DNA of 64,000 bases. Origin: Cohnella algarum. GTDB lineage: Bacteria > Bacillota > Bacilli > Paenibacillales > Paenibacillaceae. Below, in pieces: positions 1 to 8,349 of the stretch. Below the pieces are notes generated by a model. The model made no database searches. It was not told the DNA's origin and was given only the letters and a program-made list of their open reading frames with translations. The position numbers and the translations under genes are program-made. Within the stretch, counting starts at the first letter, position 1; each line of letters starts with the position of its first letter. Where the stretch lies: the NCBI RefSeq assembly GCF_016937515.1, contig NZ_JAFHKM010000002.1:3529001-3593000 (forward strand). Direction: 5' to 3'.

Positions 1-85
1 TGTCCGTTTCCACAAAAGAGAACCATAACGAGTACCGAGGCTGTTAATCCCGCTAATAGTATAAACATGATGTGGTTAACCTCTT

Positions 86-141
86 ACTATCGACAGTACG
101 ATAAAGATAATTTACGACAGAGAAGTGCTATCGATAGGAGG
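86..141 (+). promoter_or_regulatory. Upstream region of first dehydrogenase, with repeated CTATCGA element and RBS
   Basis: The element CTATCGACAG lies at 87-96 and the perfect palindrome CTATCGATAG at 128-137. They share the CTATCGA core and could be regulator half-sites. AGGAGG at 136-141 lies 9 bases before a TTG codon at 151 and decides that start. I see no convincing -35/-10 pair, and bases 1-66 show no gene. Confidence 0.35.
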
Positions 142-150
142 TTTTGTATC

Positions 151-951
151 TTGAACAAGTATGCATATCGAAACAAGCTGGCAGTAGTCACCGGTGCTTC
201 ATCCGGAATAGGGAAAATGTATGCCAAAGAACTGGCGGCACGAGGCTGTCATGTGGTGCTGGCAGCGCGCTCCAAAGACAAACTGGATGCAATAGCTGGG
301 GAAATCAACCGCCAGTACGGCGTGCAGGCTTATGCATTGGCTTGCGATTTGTCCAAAGCGAACGCCCCGCGCCAACTGGCCGAACAAATTTCCGAACTGG
401 GCTTGTCCGTGGATATTCTCATCAATAATGCAGGCGTTGGCACTTACGGCCGTTTCGAGGAAATAGCCCCGGAGCGCGAGCAGGAGGAGATTATGCTGAA
501 CACGGCTGCGTTAGTCGATCTTACGCACCGGTTGCTGCCTAATATGCTGAAGCGAGAGGATGGAGTCATCGTTAACGTGGCATCGATGGCCGCGTTCATG
601 CCCTGTGCTTATTCGGCCGTTTATGGGGCTACCAAAGCATTTGTATTGTCCTTCTCTGAGGCACTATGGGCGGAAACGCGCGGGCGAGGCGTTCGCGTGC
701 TCGCACTGTGCCCTGGTGCAACCGAGACGGGTTTCTTCGATGCGGTAGGCAGCGAGGAAATGGGGGCGGGCCAAAAGCTCTCGACCCCGGAAAAGGTTGT
801 ACAGGCCGGATTTCGCGGGATTGACCAGGGACGCAGCTATATCATCGATGGCCGTAACAATTACCTTATGGCTCAATTGATGCGATTTTTTAGCAGGCGC
901 AGGGTAGCCTTGATCATGGAACGCATGTCAAGGCCAAAAAGACACGGATAG
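151..951 (+). CDS. Short-chain dehydrogenase/reductase (SDR), 266 aa
   Basis: This is a cytoplasmic NAD(P)-dependent oxidoreductase of the classical SDR family; its substrate cannot be told from sequence. The Rossmann motif TGASSGIG is at about residues 14-21, NNAG follows near residue 97, and the catalytic Ser and YxxxK (YGATK) lie near 155-160. The start is TTG 151 because AGGAGG is ideally placed before it; the reading frame is open back to 67, but nothing supports an earlier start. Length is normal. The C-terminal part (about 40 residues after the catalytic core) is basic and ends in RPKRHG, resembling the DltE/YqjQ-like SDR subgroup. It stands alone, followed by about 500 bases without a gene. 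Confidence 0.85.
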   Translation: MNKYAYRNKLAVVTGASSGIGKMYAKELAARGCHVVLAARSKDKLDAIAGEINRQYGVQAYALACDLSKANAPRQLAEQISELGLSVDILINNAGVGTYGRFEEIAPEREQEEIMLNTAALVDLTHRLLPNMLKREDGVIVNVASMAAFMPCAYSAVYGATKAFVLSFSEALWAETRGRGVRVLALCPGATETGFFDAVGSEEMGAGQKLSTPEKVVQAGFRGIDQGRSYIIDGRNNYLMAQLMRFFSRRRVALIMERMSRPKRHG

Positions 952-1446
952 CGGGATCCGGTTCTTTTGAGGATCTGCAGCTTGTAAACCAATTTAGCGG
1001 TAAGTGTGTTTTACCCCAATCGGTTATTCGCCAGGACTTATTTTGCTTTCGAATTGGCACGACGAATCGAAGGAACAGGAGTTTCATAATTTGCATTTCA
1101 TTCGGGATGGCTTGCGAAAGGGGGCTTTATTTGAAAAGCAGTGAAAAAACTTGTCGTTACAGACAGCGCGGTGAACCTTATCACAAGTAGGGCGAAGTTT
1201 TTGCTCAGAATTATTAAGAAAGGTAAGACCTATCAGGATAAAGGAAAAGCCCCTTGCGCTATTGTTTCAGCGGAAGGGGCTAAGCTTAAAAATACTTTTC
1301 GGTCTCCTCGTTGAAGGCGAGCTCGACGCTGCCGATGTGTTTCCTGTCGTCCAGCGTGTTCCTCTCACGATCAGGTGCATTAGGGTCTTGCGCTGCGGGA
1401 AAGCCTTTTTGATAGCGTTCCTACGTACACTGGGATATCCCTAAAT
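952..1446. other. Gene-poor stretch with one stem-loop and a doubtful 57-codon frame
   Basis: No known gene family is visible here. A GTG-started frame at 1141-1314 (57 aa, starting MKKLVVTDS) has no ribosome site and no recognisable family; it may be a remnant. Its 3' half overlaps the stem-loop at 1248-1281. The rest has stop codons in all frames and looks like degraded spacer between the first dehydrogenase and the broken transporter. Confidence 0.4.
1248..1281. terminator. Stem-loop, terminator-like without a clean T-run
   Basis: AGCCCCTTGCGCT (1248-1260) pairs with AGCGGAAGGGGCT (1269-1281) with one mismatch and an 8-base loop. No U-tract follows on either strand, so it may be a transcript-end hairpin or a leftover of another element. 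Confidence 0.4.
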
Positions 1447-1958
1447 TCACTTTAAGCCATTGGCCGGCTGCCTGTTCAGATCATCTTGGGAATTATCTGC
1501 TCGCGTTGCGAGTATTAGAAAAATGCCGATAACTGACATAACTATGACAATGATAAAGGAAATTGTAAAGTTAGTATTGAAGGATAAAAATCGACTTAAA
1601 ATAGAAGGACCAAATGCACCTCCTAAAATACTTAAAAGCGTGAAGAGTCCCATCCCGATACCAATCTCCGTCTTTTTCAAGGTCGATGGCACAACATTGG
1701 CAGCGGATGATACTAATGTGGTATAGCCGAGCGAAAAGATAAACATGACTATCCCAATGCCGAGGGGCATGTCTTGCAAAACCGCCATAAGCAGTGCTCC
1801 CAGAATCATAAAACCATGACCAGCTAGAATAATGATCCTGCCATTGTACTTGCGAGAAAGTGCTCCCATGTAAGGGACGAACAACGAACCAATCAGTGCG
1901 CCTGGGAACATGACGATGCCGATCAGGTTTGCTTGCAAGTTACCGCCCTGTTTTAGAA

Positions 1959-3505
1959 GTCCGGTGATAAAGTCCGCGTAAGCAGGCTTTTATCACGGTT
2001 TTGTCGAATTAATATCGTAACACGACTATCGAAAGAGTGATTAGGTATGAAAGCCCGCAAGTCATCGGCTATCCAGCCTCAGATGTTCCAATTCGTGGAT
2101 ATGGATGAACTCGTGCCGAAAAAGCACATCCTGCGCCAACTGAACGAAGCGCTTGATTTTTCCATCGTTCATGATTGGGTGGCGCCTCTATATACGGAAC
2201 GTACCGGCCGCCCGGCGGCTGACCCGGAGCGGATGGTTCGACTGATGCTGCTTTCGTATTTGTTCAACCATTCCGAACGGGAATTGTATCAACTGTTGCC
2301 CATGCATGCGGGCTATTTGTGGTTTTGCGGACTGGATTTCGAATCCGTCGTGCGCCCGGACTCATCGCGGCCGTCCCTGCCGGATCGGACGACCTTGGTG
2401 AAGACCCGGAAATTGTGGCGAACGCACGGTGTTTTTGAGAAGCTGATGAAACATGTCGTCGATCAGTGCATCGCCGCGGGACTGGTCCAACCCGATGTGC
2501 ATGTCGGCGTCGACGGCACCCAGGTACGGGCCAACGCATCCATTCACAGCTTGAAAGAAATCACCCTGGCCCCGGTGGAGTCGATTGAAGACTATTTGGC
2601 TCGCATGGCCCGGCAAGATGAAGAGACCGGTGGTGTCGCCCATGATTCCGATGATGACCGACAGCCGCCCGCACCGCCCGCGCAAAAAGAGCGGCTGCTG
2701 GAAGACGAAGCGACGCATGAAGATTTTCATGGCAAAACGTTCTCGAACAAGACCCACCGCAGCGTAACGGATCCGGATGCCCGCTTGTACAAAAAGAGCA
2801 ACGGTCAGGAAGCGCATTTGCGGTATTTGGTGCATGATGTGACGGATATCAAATCCGGCGTCATTCTGTCTACGCAAGCGAGCATCGCGTCCGGAACGGC
2901 TGAGCGTGAAACGAGCTTGCGGCAGCTCTTCGCGATCCGTTTTGCCCATCCGCAAATCCGGATTCGGACGCTTTCTGCCGATAAAGCCTACGGTACGACA
3001 GATTATCTGCAAGCGTTGTTCGAGCAAGGGATTGTTCCCCTGGTTTCGCTTCGCAACCTGACACTGGAAGATGTACCTGCTTGGAAACGTCAAACGAACG
3101 ATCCGGAGAAACAACGCAAACGGCTGGCCAAAATCCGGGAAATCCAAATTCGAAACAAAGCCAAACGAATTCAGCTTATGGGTTCTTACCGTCATCTGCA
3201 AAAGTTGCGGACGCGGTGCGAGCATGTGTTTGCCGAAAGCAAAGTCGCGCATGGCCTGGGCCGCGCACGGAGCCGTGGATTGGACTGCATGCAAGAGCAG
3301 GCGGTGCTCACGGCCATCGTTCAAAATCTGAAAAGACTGTGCCGGTTTAAGAAAAAGCGACCACAAACCGGTGTTTTGGCATGTCCAAAACCGAAATCCG
3401 TGATGATGGAGGCAGTGTCGGACCTGCTCATTTCGGCGCTGGTTGGGTTGTTTTCCTCTTTTTTTATGCCGAAGAGACGGTTACAACTGACCTAAATCAC
3501 CGGAC
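1959..3505 (+). mobile_element. IS1182-family insertion sequence, 1547 bp
   Basis: The ends carry GTCCGGTGAT (1959-1968) and its inverse ATCACCGGAC (3496-3505). They are flanked by identical TTTTAGAA copies at 1951-1958 and 3506-3513, an 8-bp target duplication lying inside the MFS gene. The element carries one transposase gene opposite in direction to the host gene. The intact ends, open transposase and perfect duplication suggest a recent insertion. Confidence 0.9.
2047..3495 (+). CDS. IS1182-family DDE transposase, 482 aa
   Basis: This is the transposase of the surrounding insertion sequence. The N-terminal part (roughly residues 1-120, starting near FQFVDMDELVPKKHILRQL) is the DUF772-type domain typical of IS1182. 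The RNase H-like catalytic part follows, with VGVDGTQVRANAS carrying a candidate first Asp and LSADKAYGTTDY a candidate second Asp. Close to the C-terminus is HVFAESKVAHGLGRARSRG, with the likely catalytic Glu. Length is typical and no frameshift is seen. The stop codon lies just inside the right inverted repeat. Confidence 0.93.
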   Translation: MKARKSSAIQPQMFQFVDMDELVPKKHILRQLNEALDFSIVHDWVAPLYTERTGRPAADPERMVRLMLLSYLFNHSERELYQLLPMHAGYLWFCGLDFESVVRPDSSRPSLPDRTTLVKTRKLWRTHGVFEKLMKHVVDQCIAAGLVQPDVHVGVDGTQVRANASIHSLKEITLAPVESIEDYLARMARQDEETGGVAHDSDDDRQPPAPPAQKERLLEDEATHEDFHGKTFSNKTHRSVTDPDARLYKKSNGQEAHLRYLVHDVTDIKSGVILSTQASIASGTAERETSLRQLFAIRFAHPQIRIRTLSADKAYGTTDYLQALFEQGIVPLVSLRNLTLEDVPAWKRQTNDPEKQRKRLAKIREIQIRNKAKRIQLMGSYRHLQKLRTRCEHVFAESKVAHGLGRARSRGLDCMQEQAVLTAIVQNLKRLCRFKKKRPQTGVLACPKPKSVMMEAVSDLLISALVGLFSSFFMPKRRLQLT

Positions 3506-4204
3506 TTTTAGAACCAAGGGCAATAAAAATAAAGCGGCCGGATATGCAGATGTGCCTGCAAATACAGAGAGCAAGGAATTTCTGTAGCTTTTGTTAGCGA
3601 GTAAAGAGATGGTGATAAAAAGTGAGTTCTTCCCGCGTATGTGGAATGAAAACGCAATAAACATCAGGACAGCAATTATTAAAAGATAAGGATTTAGGCT
3701 GATACCTAATACCAGAATGCCTACTGCCAAGGAGAATAATATAGCTCCTAAGACATCGAATTTCTCCCCTTGTGCAACATTAGTAGGGAAGTGTTTCACA
3801 ACAAATGGGATAATAAATACGATCAAGAGAGAAACAACAAAAAGACCGTGCCAACCAAACAGTTGAATAATAAATCCACTGAGGACGGGGGCTACTCCGT
3901 CCATCAGCGCGAAAGTAGTAGACACAAGGCTTAATGCTTTGCCTCTGTTCTCGGGTTTGAAATATTTAGGCGGAACTACATACGCTAGGGAGGGAATAGC
4001 CGCAGCACCAGCTGCTTGAATAATTCTTGCGGTTACAACGGCCGGAAAAGAGCTCGAAAAAACCCCCATTAGCGAACCAAGAGTGAATAGGGCTATCCCT
4101 ATTAGTATTAATGACCGTGCAGAGAAACGGTCGGTAAGCTTTCCATACGTACCCGAACCTGCTGCTAGTACAACTGCATACAGCGTCGTTACAAGACTGC
4201 TTTC

Positions 4205-4304
4205 GGAGGTATCTCCTTCGACCATAGTTCTGTTGAATTTGCACTAAATTTAGATTAACATTAAACGGAGAGCTCTCCTCTTTATATTAAGCGGAGAAGT
4301 CTCC
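4205..4304. promoter_or_regulatory. Three GGAG(A)-N-(T)CTCC inverted repeats between divergent tetR and MFS genes
   Basis: GGAGAGCTCTCC (4267-4278) is a perfect palindrome. GGAGAAGTCTCC (4293-4304) is a close copy centred 26 bp away, and GGAGGTATCTCC (4205-4216) lies in the first codons of the MFS gene. A TetR repressor next to a divergent efflux gene normally binds such repeats, so these are likely operators of the now-broken regulator. Confidence 0.6.
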
Positions 4305-4530
4305 ACATGTCAATATGAACCAAGTTTAGTATTAGGGGTGTTAACATGTCTGAGGAAATCAAGGTAATTCAGTCGCGAATTGAACGACGTGATGCCGCCG
4401 AGAATCGTCAACGAATATTGGTCGCAGCCCATAAACTTTTTGAGCAGAACGGCGTGGACCAGGTAAGTATGAACGTAAGCGTCAAATAGCCCCCACCTAG
4501 CGGCGGGAGCTCAGTTCGACTAATCTGTAG

Positions 4531-6105
4531 TTACTTTTTACTTAATCGGCACTCAGCCGGTAGCTCGTGCGACCATGGCATGAAGGGTTCGAGCGCGTCG
4601 GCATCGAGCGGTCCAGAGATTTGCGGCAACTGCTCGAAGAGGTACTTTAAGTAGTTGAACGGGTGCAGACCATTCTCCTTGGCCGATTCGATCACGCTGT
4701 AGATTACCGCGCTAGCCTTCGCGCCGCGAGGCGTGTTGGCGAACAGCCAGTTTTTGCGCCCGATCACGAACGGTTTGATCGACCGCTCGCTCCGATTGTT
4801 GTCGAGCTCCAGCCGCCCATCTGACAGGAACGCAGTAAGCTTATCCCACTGATTCAAGCTGTAGGCGATCGCTTGACCGGACAGGCTCTTCGGCAAGGTT
4901 TTGGACCGTTGCTCCTTCAGCCATCCATGATAGGCGTTAAGCACCGGCAGGCTTTGCTCCTGCCTCTTCGCCTGTCGCTCTTCAGCGGAGACTTCGGCAA
5001 GGTCCCGTTCAATTGCATACAGCTGGTTACAGTAAGCCAGGCCCTGTCCCGCAACGGTTCCCAGCTTCCTCATCTCCGGCGGCCCTGCCTTCAGCGCCTC
5101 GTCGTACTTGCGCCGGGCATGTGCCCAACAACCGACGAGCTTCACGTCTGCCACCTTGTGGTACCCAAGGTACCCATCCACATGCAAATAGCCTTTGAAT
5201 CCGGACAGGAAGTTACGCGGATGTTCGCCGCCCCGCGTCCGTTGGTATTCGTAGAGTATTGCCGGCGGCACATCACGTCCGGTCCGATATAGCCACAGGT
5301 AGGACGTCGCTTCCGCGGACTTGCCTTCTTCGCGCAGCACCTGAAGCGTCGTCTCGTCGGCATGCAGCACTTCTTGCCGCAGCAGATACGCCTTCATGGC
5401 AGCAAACAGCGGAGACAGCCATTGCTCCGCACCATACATCATCCAGTTCGCCATCGTCTGGCGAGACAACGTATAGCCAAGACGCGCGAACTGCTGCTCT
5501 TGCCGGTACAGGGGCAAGCCATCCACATATTTCTGCGTCATGACGTAGGCCATGCTGGACGGCGAAGCCAAGCTTCCGGGATAGACGGGCCTCGGCATGG
5601 GCGCCGTGACGATGGGTGTCTGGATCTCATGACGCTCGCAGTGGCGGCAAGCATAGACTTGACGAATATGCCGCATGACCTTGACCTGCGGGGGCACCAG
5701 CGCGATCTCGCTGCGCATCTCAGTCGTCATCTCATGCAGCGAGCCGCCGCAGCAAGCACAGGACCGTTCGCCTTCCTCGAGTTTGTACACGACGGTCTCT
5801 ACCGGCAGGTCGGAGAAGTCGTCTTCACGCTTGCCCGTCTGTTTGCGGCGCTCGTACGTGATCTTCTCTGTAGGTGGCTCTTGTCCGGCTGGTGTGGCCA
5901 GCACTTCGGCTTCGTTGAACAGATTCAGCTCCATCTGGTCCGGATTCGTCTTCTCGCTGGAAGTGCCGAAGCGCTTTTGCTGCGCCAGACGGAACTGTTC
6001 CTCGTACCACTTGAGCTTGGCCGATAGCTCGATATTTTGTTGTTCCAGCTTCGCATTTTGTTGCCGAAGCTCTTCGATCTGAGGCGATTCCGCTCGATTT
6101 TCCAT
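4531..6105 (-). CDS. tnpC: IS66-family transposase TnpC, 524 aa
   Basis: This is the catalytic transposase of the IS66 element. An N-terminal coiled coil (about residues 8-45, rich in Q, E and L) leads into the TnpC homeodomain-like region and a zinc-binding section (CACCGG with CRHCER). The DDE domain follows with HADET (first Asp) and HVDGYLGY (second Asp), and the C-terminal DNNRSERSIKPFVIGRKNW block with the catalytic Glu. The start is placed at ATG 6105 (MENRAES); the frame stays open up to 6408, but that overlaps tnpB. Length and motif order match intact family members. Confidence 0.92.
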   Translation of the reverse strand: MENRAESPQIEELRQQNAKLEQQNIELSAKLKWYEEQFRLAQQKRFGTSSEKTNPDQMELNLFNEAEVLATPAGQEPPTEKITYERRKQTGKREDDFSDLPVETVVYKLEEGERSCACCGGSLHEMTTEMRSEIALVPPQVKVMRHIRQVYACRHCERHEIQTPIVTAPMPRPVYPGSLASPSSMAYVMTQKYVDGLPLYRQEQQFARLGYTLSRQTMANWMMYGAEQWLSPLFAAMKAYLLRQEVLHADETTLQVLREEGKSAEATSYLWLYRTGRDVPPAILYEYQRTRGGEHPRNFLSGFKGYLHVDGYLGYHKVADVKLVGCWAHARRKYDEALKAGPPEMRKLGTVAGQGLAYCNQLYAIERDLAEVSAEERQAKRQEQSLPVLNAYHGWLKEQRSKTLPKSLSGQAIAYSLNQWDKLTAFLSDGRLELDNNRSERSIKPFVIGRKNWLFANTPRGAKASAVIYSVIESAKENGLHPFNYLKYLFEQLPQISGPLDADALEPFMPWSHELPAECRLSKK

Positions 6106-6176
6106 ATGGTATACTTCGGCACGGATGGGGGCAACGCCTGCCATAACATATGTCGAATTAAGTAAGGAATAGATTG

Positions 6177-6530
6177 CTAAATGACCGTAGCGGCGGTCAC
6201 TTTCGGGTGAGCCTGCCGCTGGCTGAGCGAAAGTCCGTCCAGCAGCCAGCGGAGCTCGCGGGTCGTGACCGTGACCGGATCGCTGTGATCCCTGGGCCAC
6301 TGGAACGTGCCGCGCTCGAGCCGGCGGTAGAACAGCCAGAAACCGTTGTGCTCCCAATACAAGATCTTTAACTTGTTCCGCTCGCGGTTGCAAAAGACGA
6401 ACAAGCATGGAGAGAATGGATTCAGTCCGAGCCCCTCTTGGACAAGAGCAGCCAATCCGTCGATGGATTTACGTAAATCCGTGCTGCCACAAGCCAGAAA
6501 TACCTGACGGCTGGTTAATTCGCTCAGCAT
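6177..6530 (-). CDS. tnpB: IS66 accessory protein TnpB, 117 aa
   Basis: This is the second gene of the IS66 element, required for transposition of many members, though its biochemical role is unclear. Family signs are TDLRKSIDGLAALVQ near the N-terminus, PCLFVFCNRERNKLKILYWE in the middle and the RLERGTFQWP block. It overlaps the end of tnpA by a few bases, which suggests coupled translation. It appears intact at normal length. Confidence 0.9.
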   Translation of the reverse strand: MLSELTSRQVFLACGSTDLRKSIDGLAALVQEGLGLNPFSPCLFVFCNRERNKLKILYWEHNGFWLFYRRLERGTFQWPRDHSDPVTVTTRELRWLLDGLSLSQRQAHPKVTAATVI

Positions 6531-6844
6531 ATGACCTCCAAAGCCTGCACCACGTCGCGGAGCAAAGTGGGATTGAACCCGGCGTCAACCTCGATGACGG
6601 CTGCGCCGATTCGGATGCGAAGGCAAGCCGAAGGTGTGGCTTCCGGCTCGGGAGTAATATGAGCTTTGACGAAGGTGGCTGACTTGACAGCAGCAGGGGA
6701 TGAACCGCTTAGTCTCTTCATCCATGTATAGAGCCCGCGACGATCCACCTGATTGGCTTTGCACCATCTTGCTGCTTTTTCTCCACTGGAACGGAAAGCG
6801 GCAATTCGTTCTTCCCATTTCTTCTGTACGTCTTCTCTGGCCAT
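6524..6844 (-). CDS. tnpA: IS66 accessory protein TnpA, 106 aa
   Basis: This is the first gene of the IS66 element. The N-terminal half resembles a helix-turn-helix (WEERIAAFRSSGEKAARWC followed by RGLYTWMKRL), as usual for TnpA, and the C-terminal IRIGAAVIEVDAGFNPTLL block is also typical. It is transcribed from the right end toward tnpB and tnpC and looks intact. Confidence 0.88.
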   Translation of the reverse strand: MAREDVQKKWEERIAAFRSSGEKAARWCKANQVDRRGLYTWMKRLSGSSPAAVKSATFVKAHITPEPEATPSACLRIRIGAAVIEVDAGFNPTLLRDVVQALEVIC

Positions 6845-7662
6845 AAAAAATCCTCCCCGAATTGGACTATGAGGAGGATTATCTCACGGTTATTGCAAGG
6901 AACGAAGGTGGGGAGAGTTTGACGCTTACCCTCGTATGAACCAGATCGCAGCGGAAGCCCAGATAGGTCCAGGCACCCTATATCGTCGTTATGCCAATAA
7001 AGGTGAATTGTGTTCGGATTTAATAAAAGACAGTGTCCTTCGGTTCTTCGAAGATATTGAGCAGTATCTATTGCAGCATCAGCAAGAGCCGCCGGATCAA
7101 CGGTTAAAAGGAATTCTCAAAATTTACATGCCTTTCATTGAGAAGAAAGCACAACTGTTAACAGGAGGCAAGGGATCCGCGTCAGCTAAGCGACTTCCGT
7201 ATCAATCACAGAATCCGCTCTATAACAAAATGCATCAAATCGCAGTCGAGTTATTCGATGAGATGGCAGAAGCGGATCGTCCAAGCCCAAATAGTATATT
7301 TAAAGCAGATATGCTGCTGATCGCCATAAGTATTGATTCATATTTTTATCAAAGAGATGTTCGCGGCTATTCACCCGATGAAATTTTGGAACACCTTTGC
7401 TCAACATTCATTTAAAGGGGTTTGATGCAGTTTATAATCTGGATGATCTTCAGCGAAAAAAATACTTTGCGAAGCAAATTAGTCGCCACGTTTGGGCTGA
7501 TTACTTGGAGGAGGCAGACCACCTCCGCCGTACGGAACAGAACAAACGAATTTACTCTCAACGCATGCCATGCTCGTTTTTGCTTGCATGGACCTCAAAA
7601 AGTTAGCCGCCTGGCTCTGGAAGTCAGACGGCCAAGGCCGGCGGTTCAATGGATTTTTCCTT

Positions 7663-7990
7663 TTATACATTATGTAGTAATGCTTGTAATCCTGCCGTAT
7701 TTATTACATTCCATGGTGTGTTTAATTCTGGCTGAAAGAAGAAGTCGGCATAGGCCAATTGTTCTAATGTGCATCCGGTTTGAATCGCAAGGGAGACCGT
7801 ATTGATATTAGCAGTCAAATCAACTTTAGACATGATTTGTCCCCCTAAAATCTCTAAAGTTGTTGGATCGTAAACCAGTTTGAACATAACGGTCGTCTCC
7901 GGAGAAAACAGGGCTGTCTCTTGTTCCAAGTAGACGGATTTTATCGCCGCTGGACCAAATGATTCTAGGGTACGACGAATAATTGCGCTG
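7663..7990 (-). pseudogene. C-terminal remnant of an NADH oxidase/CoA-disulfide reductase-type flavoprotein
   Basis: The minus-strand frame ends with about 90 residues of the dimerisation domain of the pyridine nucleotide-disulphide oxidoreductase family. Diagnostic stretches are [20 protein letters not shown] and INTVSLAIQ, then [19 protein letters not shown], which match the end of Nox/CoADR proteins. The FAD- and NAD-binding domains are absent, since the frame meets a stop near 8020 and similarity fades above about 7945. It has no start signal and lies beside the disrupted tetR gene, so it is a decayed fragment. Confidence 0.65.
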
Positions 7991-8014
7991 AAGAGATAAA
8001 AAATCTGTTTAAAA

Positions 8015-8349
8015 GGAGCAAGGCATACTCATGGCAACACTTGATGATTTTTTAAGCGCTCTTCTGTTCAAATAACGAGGAGATATGAACCAGAAAAACT
8101 AATTGGTCAACAAGTTGTAGCGATTGTAAATTTTCCAGTCAGACGAATGTACACCGATTGCTTAATACTTTTATGGGTTTAATTTAACGGGTAATGTTAG
8201 CGTCCAATGAAAAAGCGAAAGTCTAGGACATTATTTCTCGTCCATGGCTGTCGCTTTTTCGATTTCAAGGGTCAGCTAATACTTTTTTTATGGAGGCTAC
8301 AATATGGAAATCCTCTAGGCCACAACGGAATCGGATATGGACGCTTCAC
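8015..8349. other. Spacer with one long hairpin and no credible gene
   Basis: A 14-codon frame (8031-8075) follows an AAAAGGAG site, and a 5-codon frame starts near 8084; neither looks like a known peptide. The only clear structure is the inverted repeat at 8209-8260. The rest is AT-rich and stop-dense. Confidence 0.4.
8209..8260. terminator. Inverted repeat, possible terminator
   Basis: GAAAAAGCGA (8209-8218) pairs perfectly with TCGCTTTTTC (8251-8260). Inner arms AGTCTAGGAC and GTCCATGGCT pair partly. The U-rich side is inside the stem, so it may end transcription of the minus-strand tetR gene or of upstream plus-strand reading. Confidence 0.4.

Larger units (their letters stand above)
1447..4225 (-). 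pseudogene. MFS drug-efflux transporter gene split by an IS1182-family insertion
   Basis: The gene reads on the minus strand from 4225 to 3506 (240 codons), is interrupted by the insertion sequence, and resumes from 1950 to 1447 (167 codons). Dropping one copy of the 8-bp duplication joins the halves exactly in frame (LPLVLK then QGGNLQ), giving about 407 residues of a TetA(L)/QacA-type multidrug or tetracycline/H+ antiporter. Visible signs are YGKLTDRF (loop 2-3 motif A), RIIQAAGAAAIPS and ENRGKA in the N-terminal half, and IGIVMFPGAL in the C-terminal half. The usual first 40-50 residues with membrane segment 1 are missing, and only 120 bases separate ATG 4225 from the divergent tetR start, so the 5' end also seems lost. 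The product is surely non-functional. Confidence 0.85.
4475..6933 (-). mobile_element. IS66-family insertion sequence, about 2.46 kb
   Basis: The left end starts GTAAGCGTCAAA at 4475, and the right end contains its inverse TTTGACGCTTAC at 6918-6929. The direct repeats GTATGAAC at 4467-4474 and 6934-6941 are the 8-bp target duplication typical of IS66. By that duplication the right end runs four bases (CCTC) beyond the terminal GTAA motif, a small asymmetry. It carries the tnpA, tnpB and tnpC genes on the minus strand and is visibly more GC-rich than the interrupted tetR gene. Confidence 0.9.
4346..7415 (+). pseudogene. TetR/AcrR-family regulator gene split by an IS66-family insertion
   Basis: Codons 1-43 lie at 4346-4474 (start ATG after GGGGTG) and the remaining 157 codons at 6942-7415. 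Without the element and one GTATGAAC copy, the frame reads through VDQVSMN into QIAAEAQIGPGTLYRRY, a complete TetR helix-turn-helix followed by a ligand domain, 200 residues in all. It probably repressed the divergent MFS transporter through the GGAGA repeats between them. A residual frame starts at ATG 6936 inside the duplication but lacks the first HTH helix and cannot bind DNA normally. Confidence 0.88.

Noticed and set aside
1141..1314. 57-codon GTG frame (MKKLVVTDS)
   Set aside because: No ribosome site, and it overlaps a hairpin; kept only as a note within the spacer entry.
2362..3366. 334-residue open frame on the minus strand within the IS1182 transposase
   Set aside because: It is a GC-driven shadow of the transposase frame, with no ribosome site and no family.
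3966..4244. 92-codon frame starting MQIQQNYG antisense to the MFS start
   Set aside because: It overlaps the MFS gene in another frame and gives no family; it cannot supply the missing first membrane segment.
7397..7606. 69-codon frame after the tetR remnant
   Set aside because: No start signal and no recognisable family; likely chance or decayed DNA.
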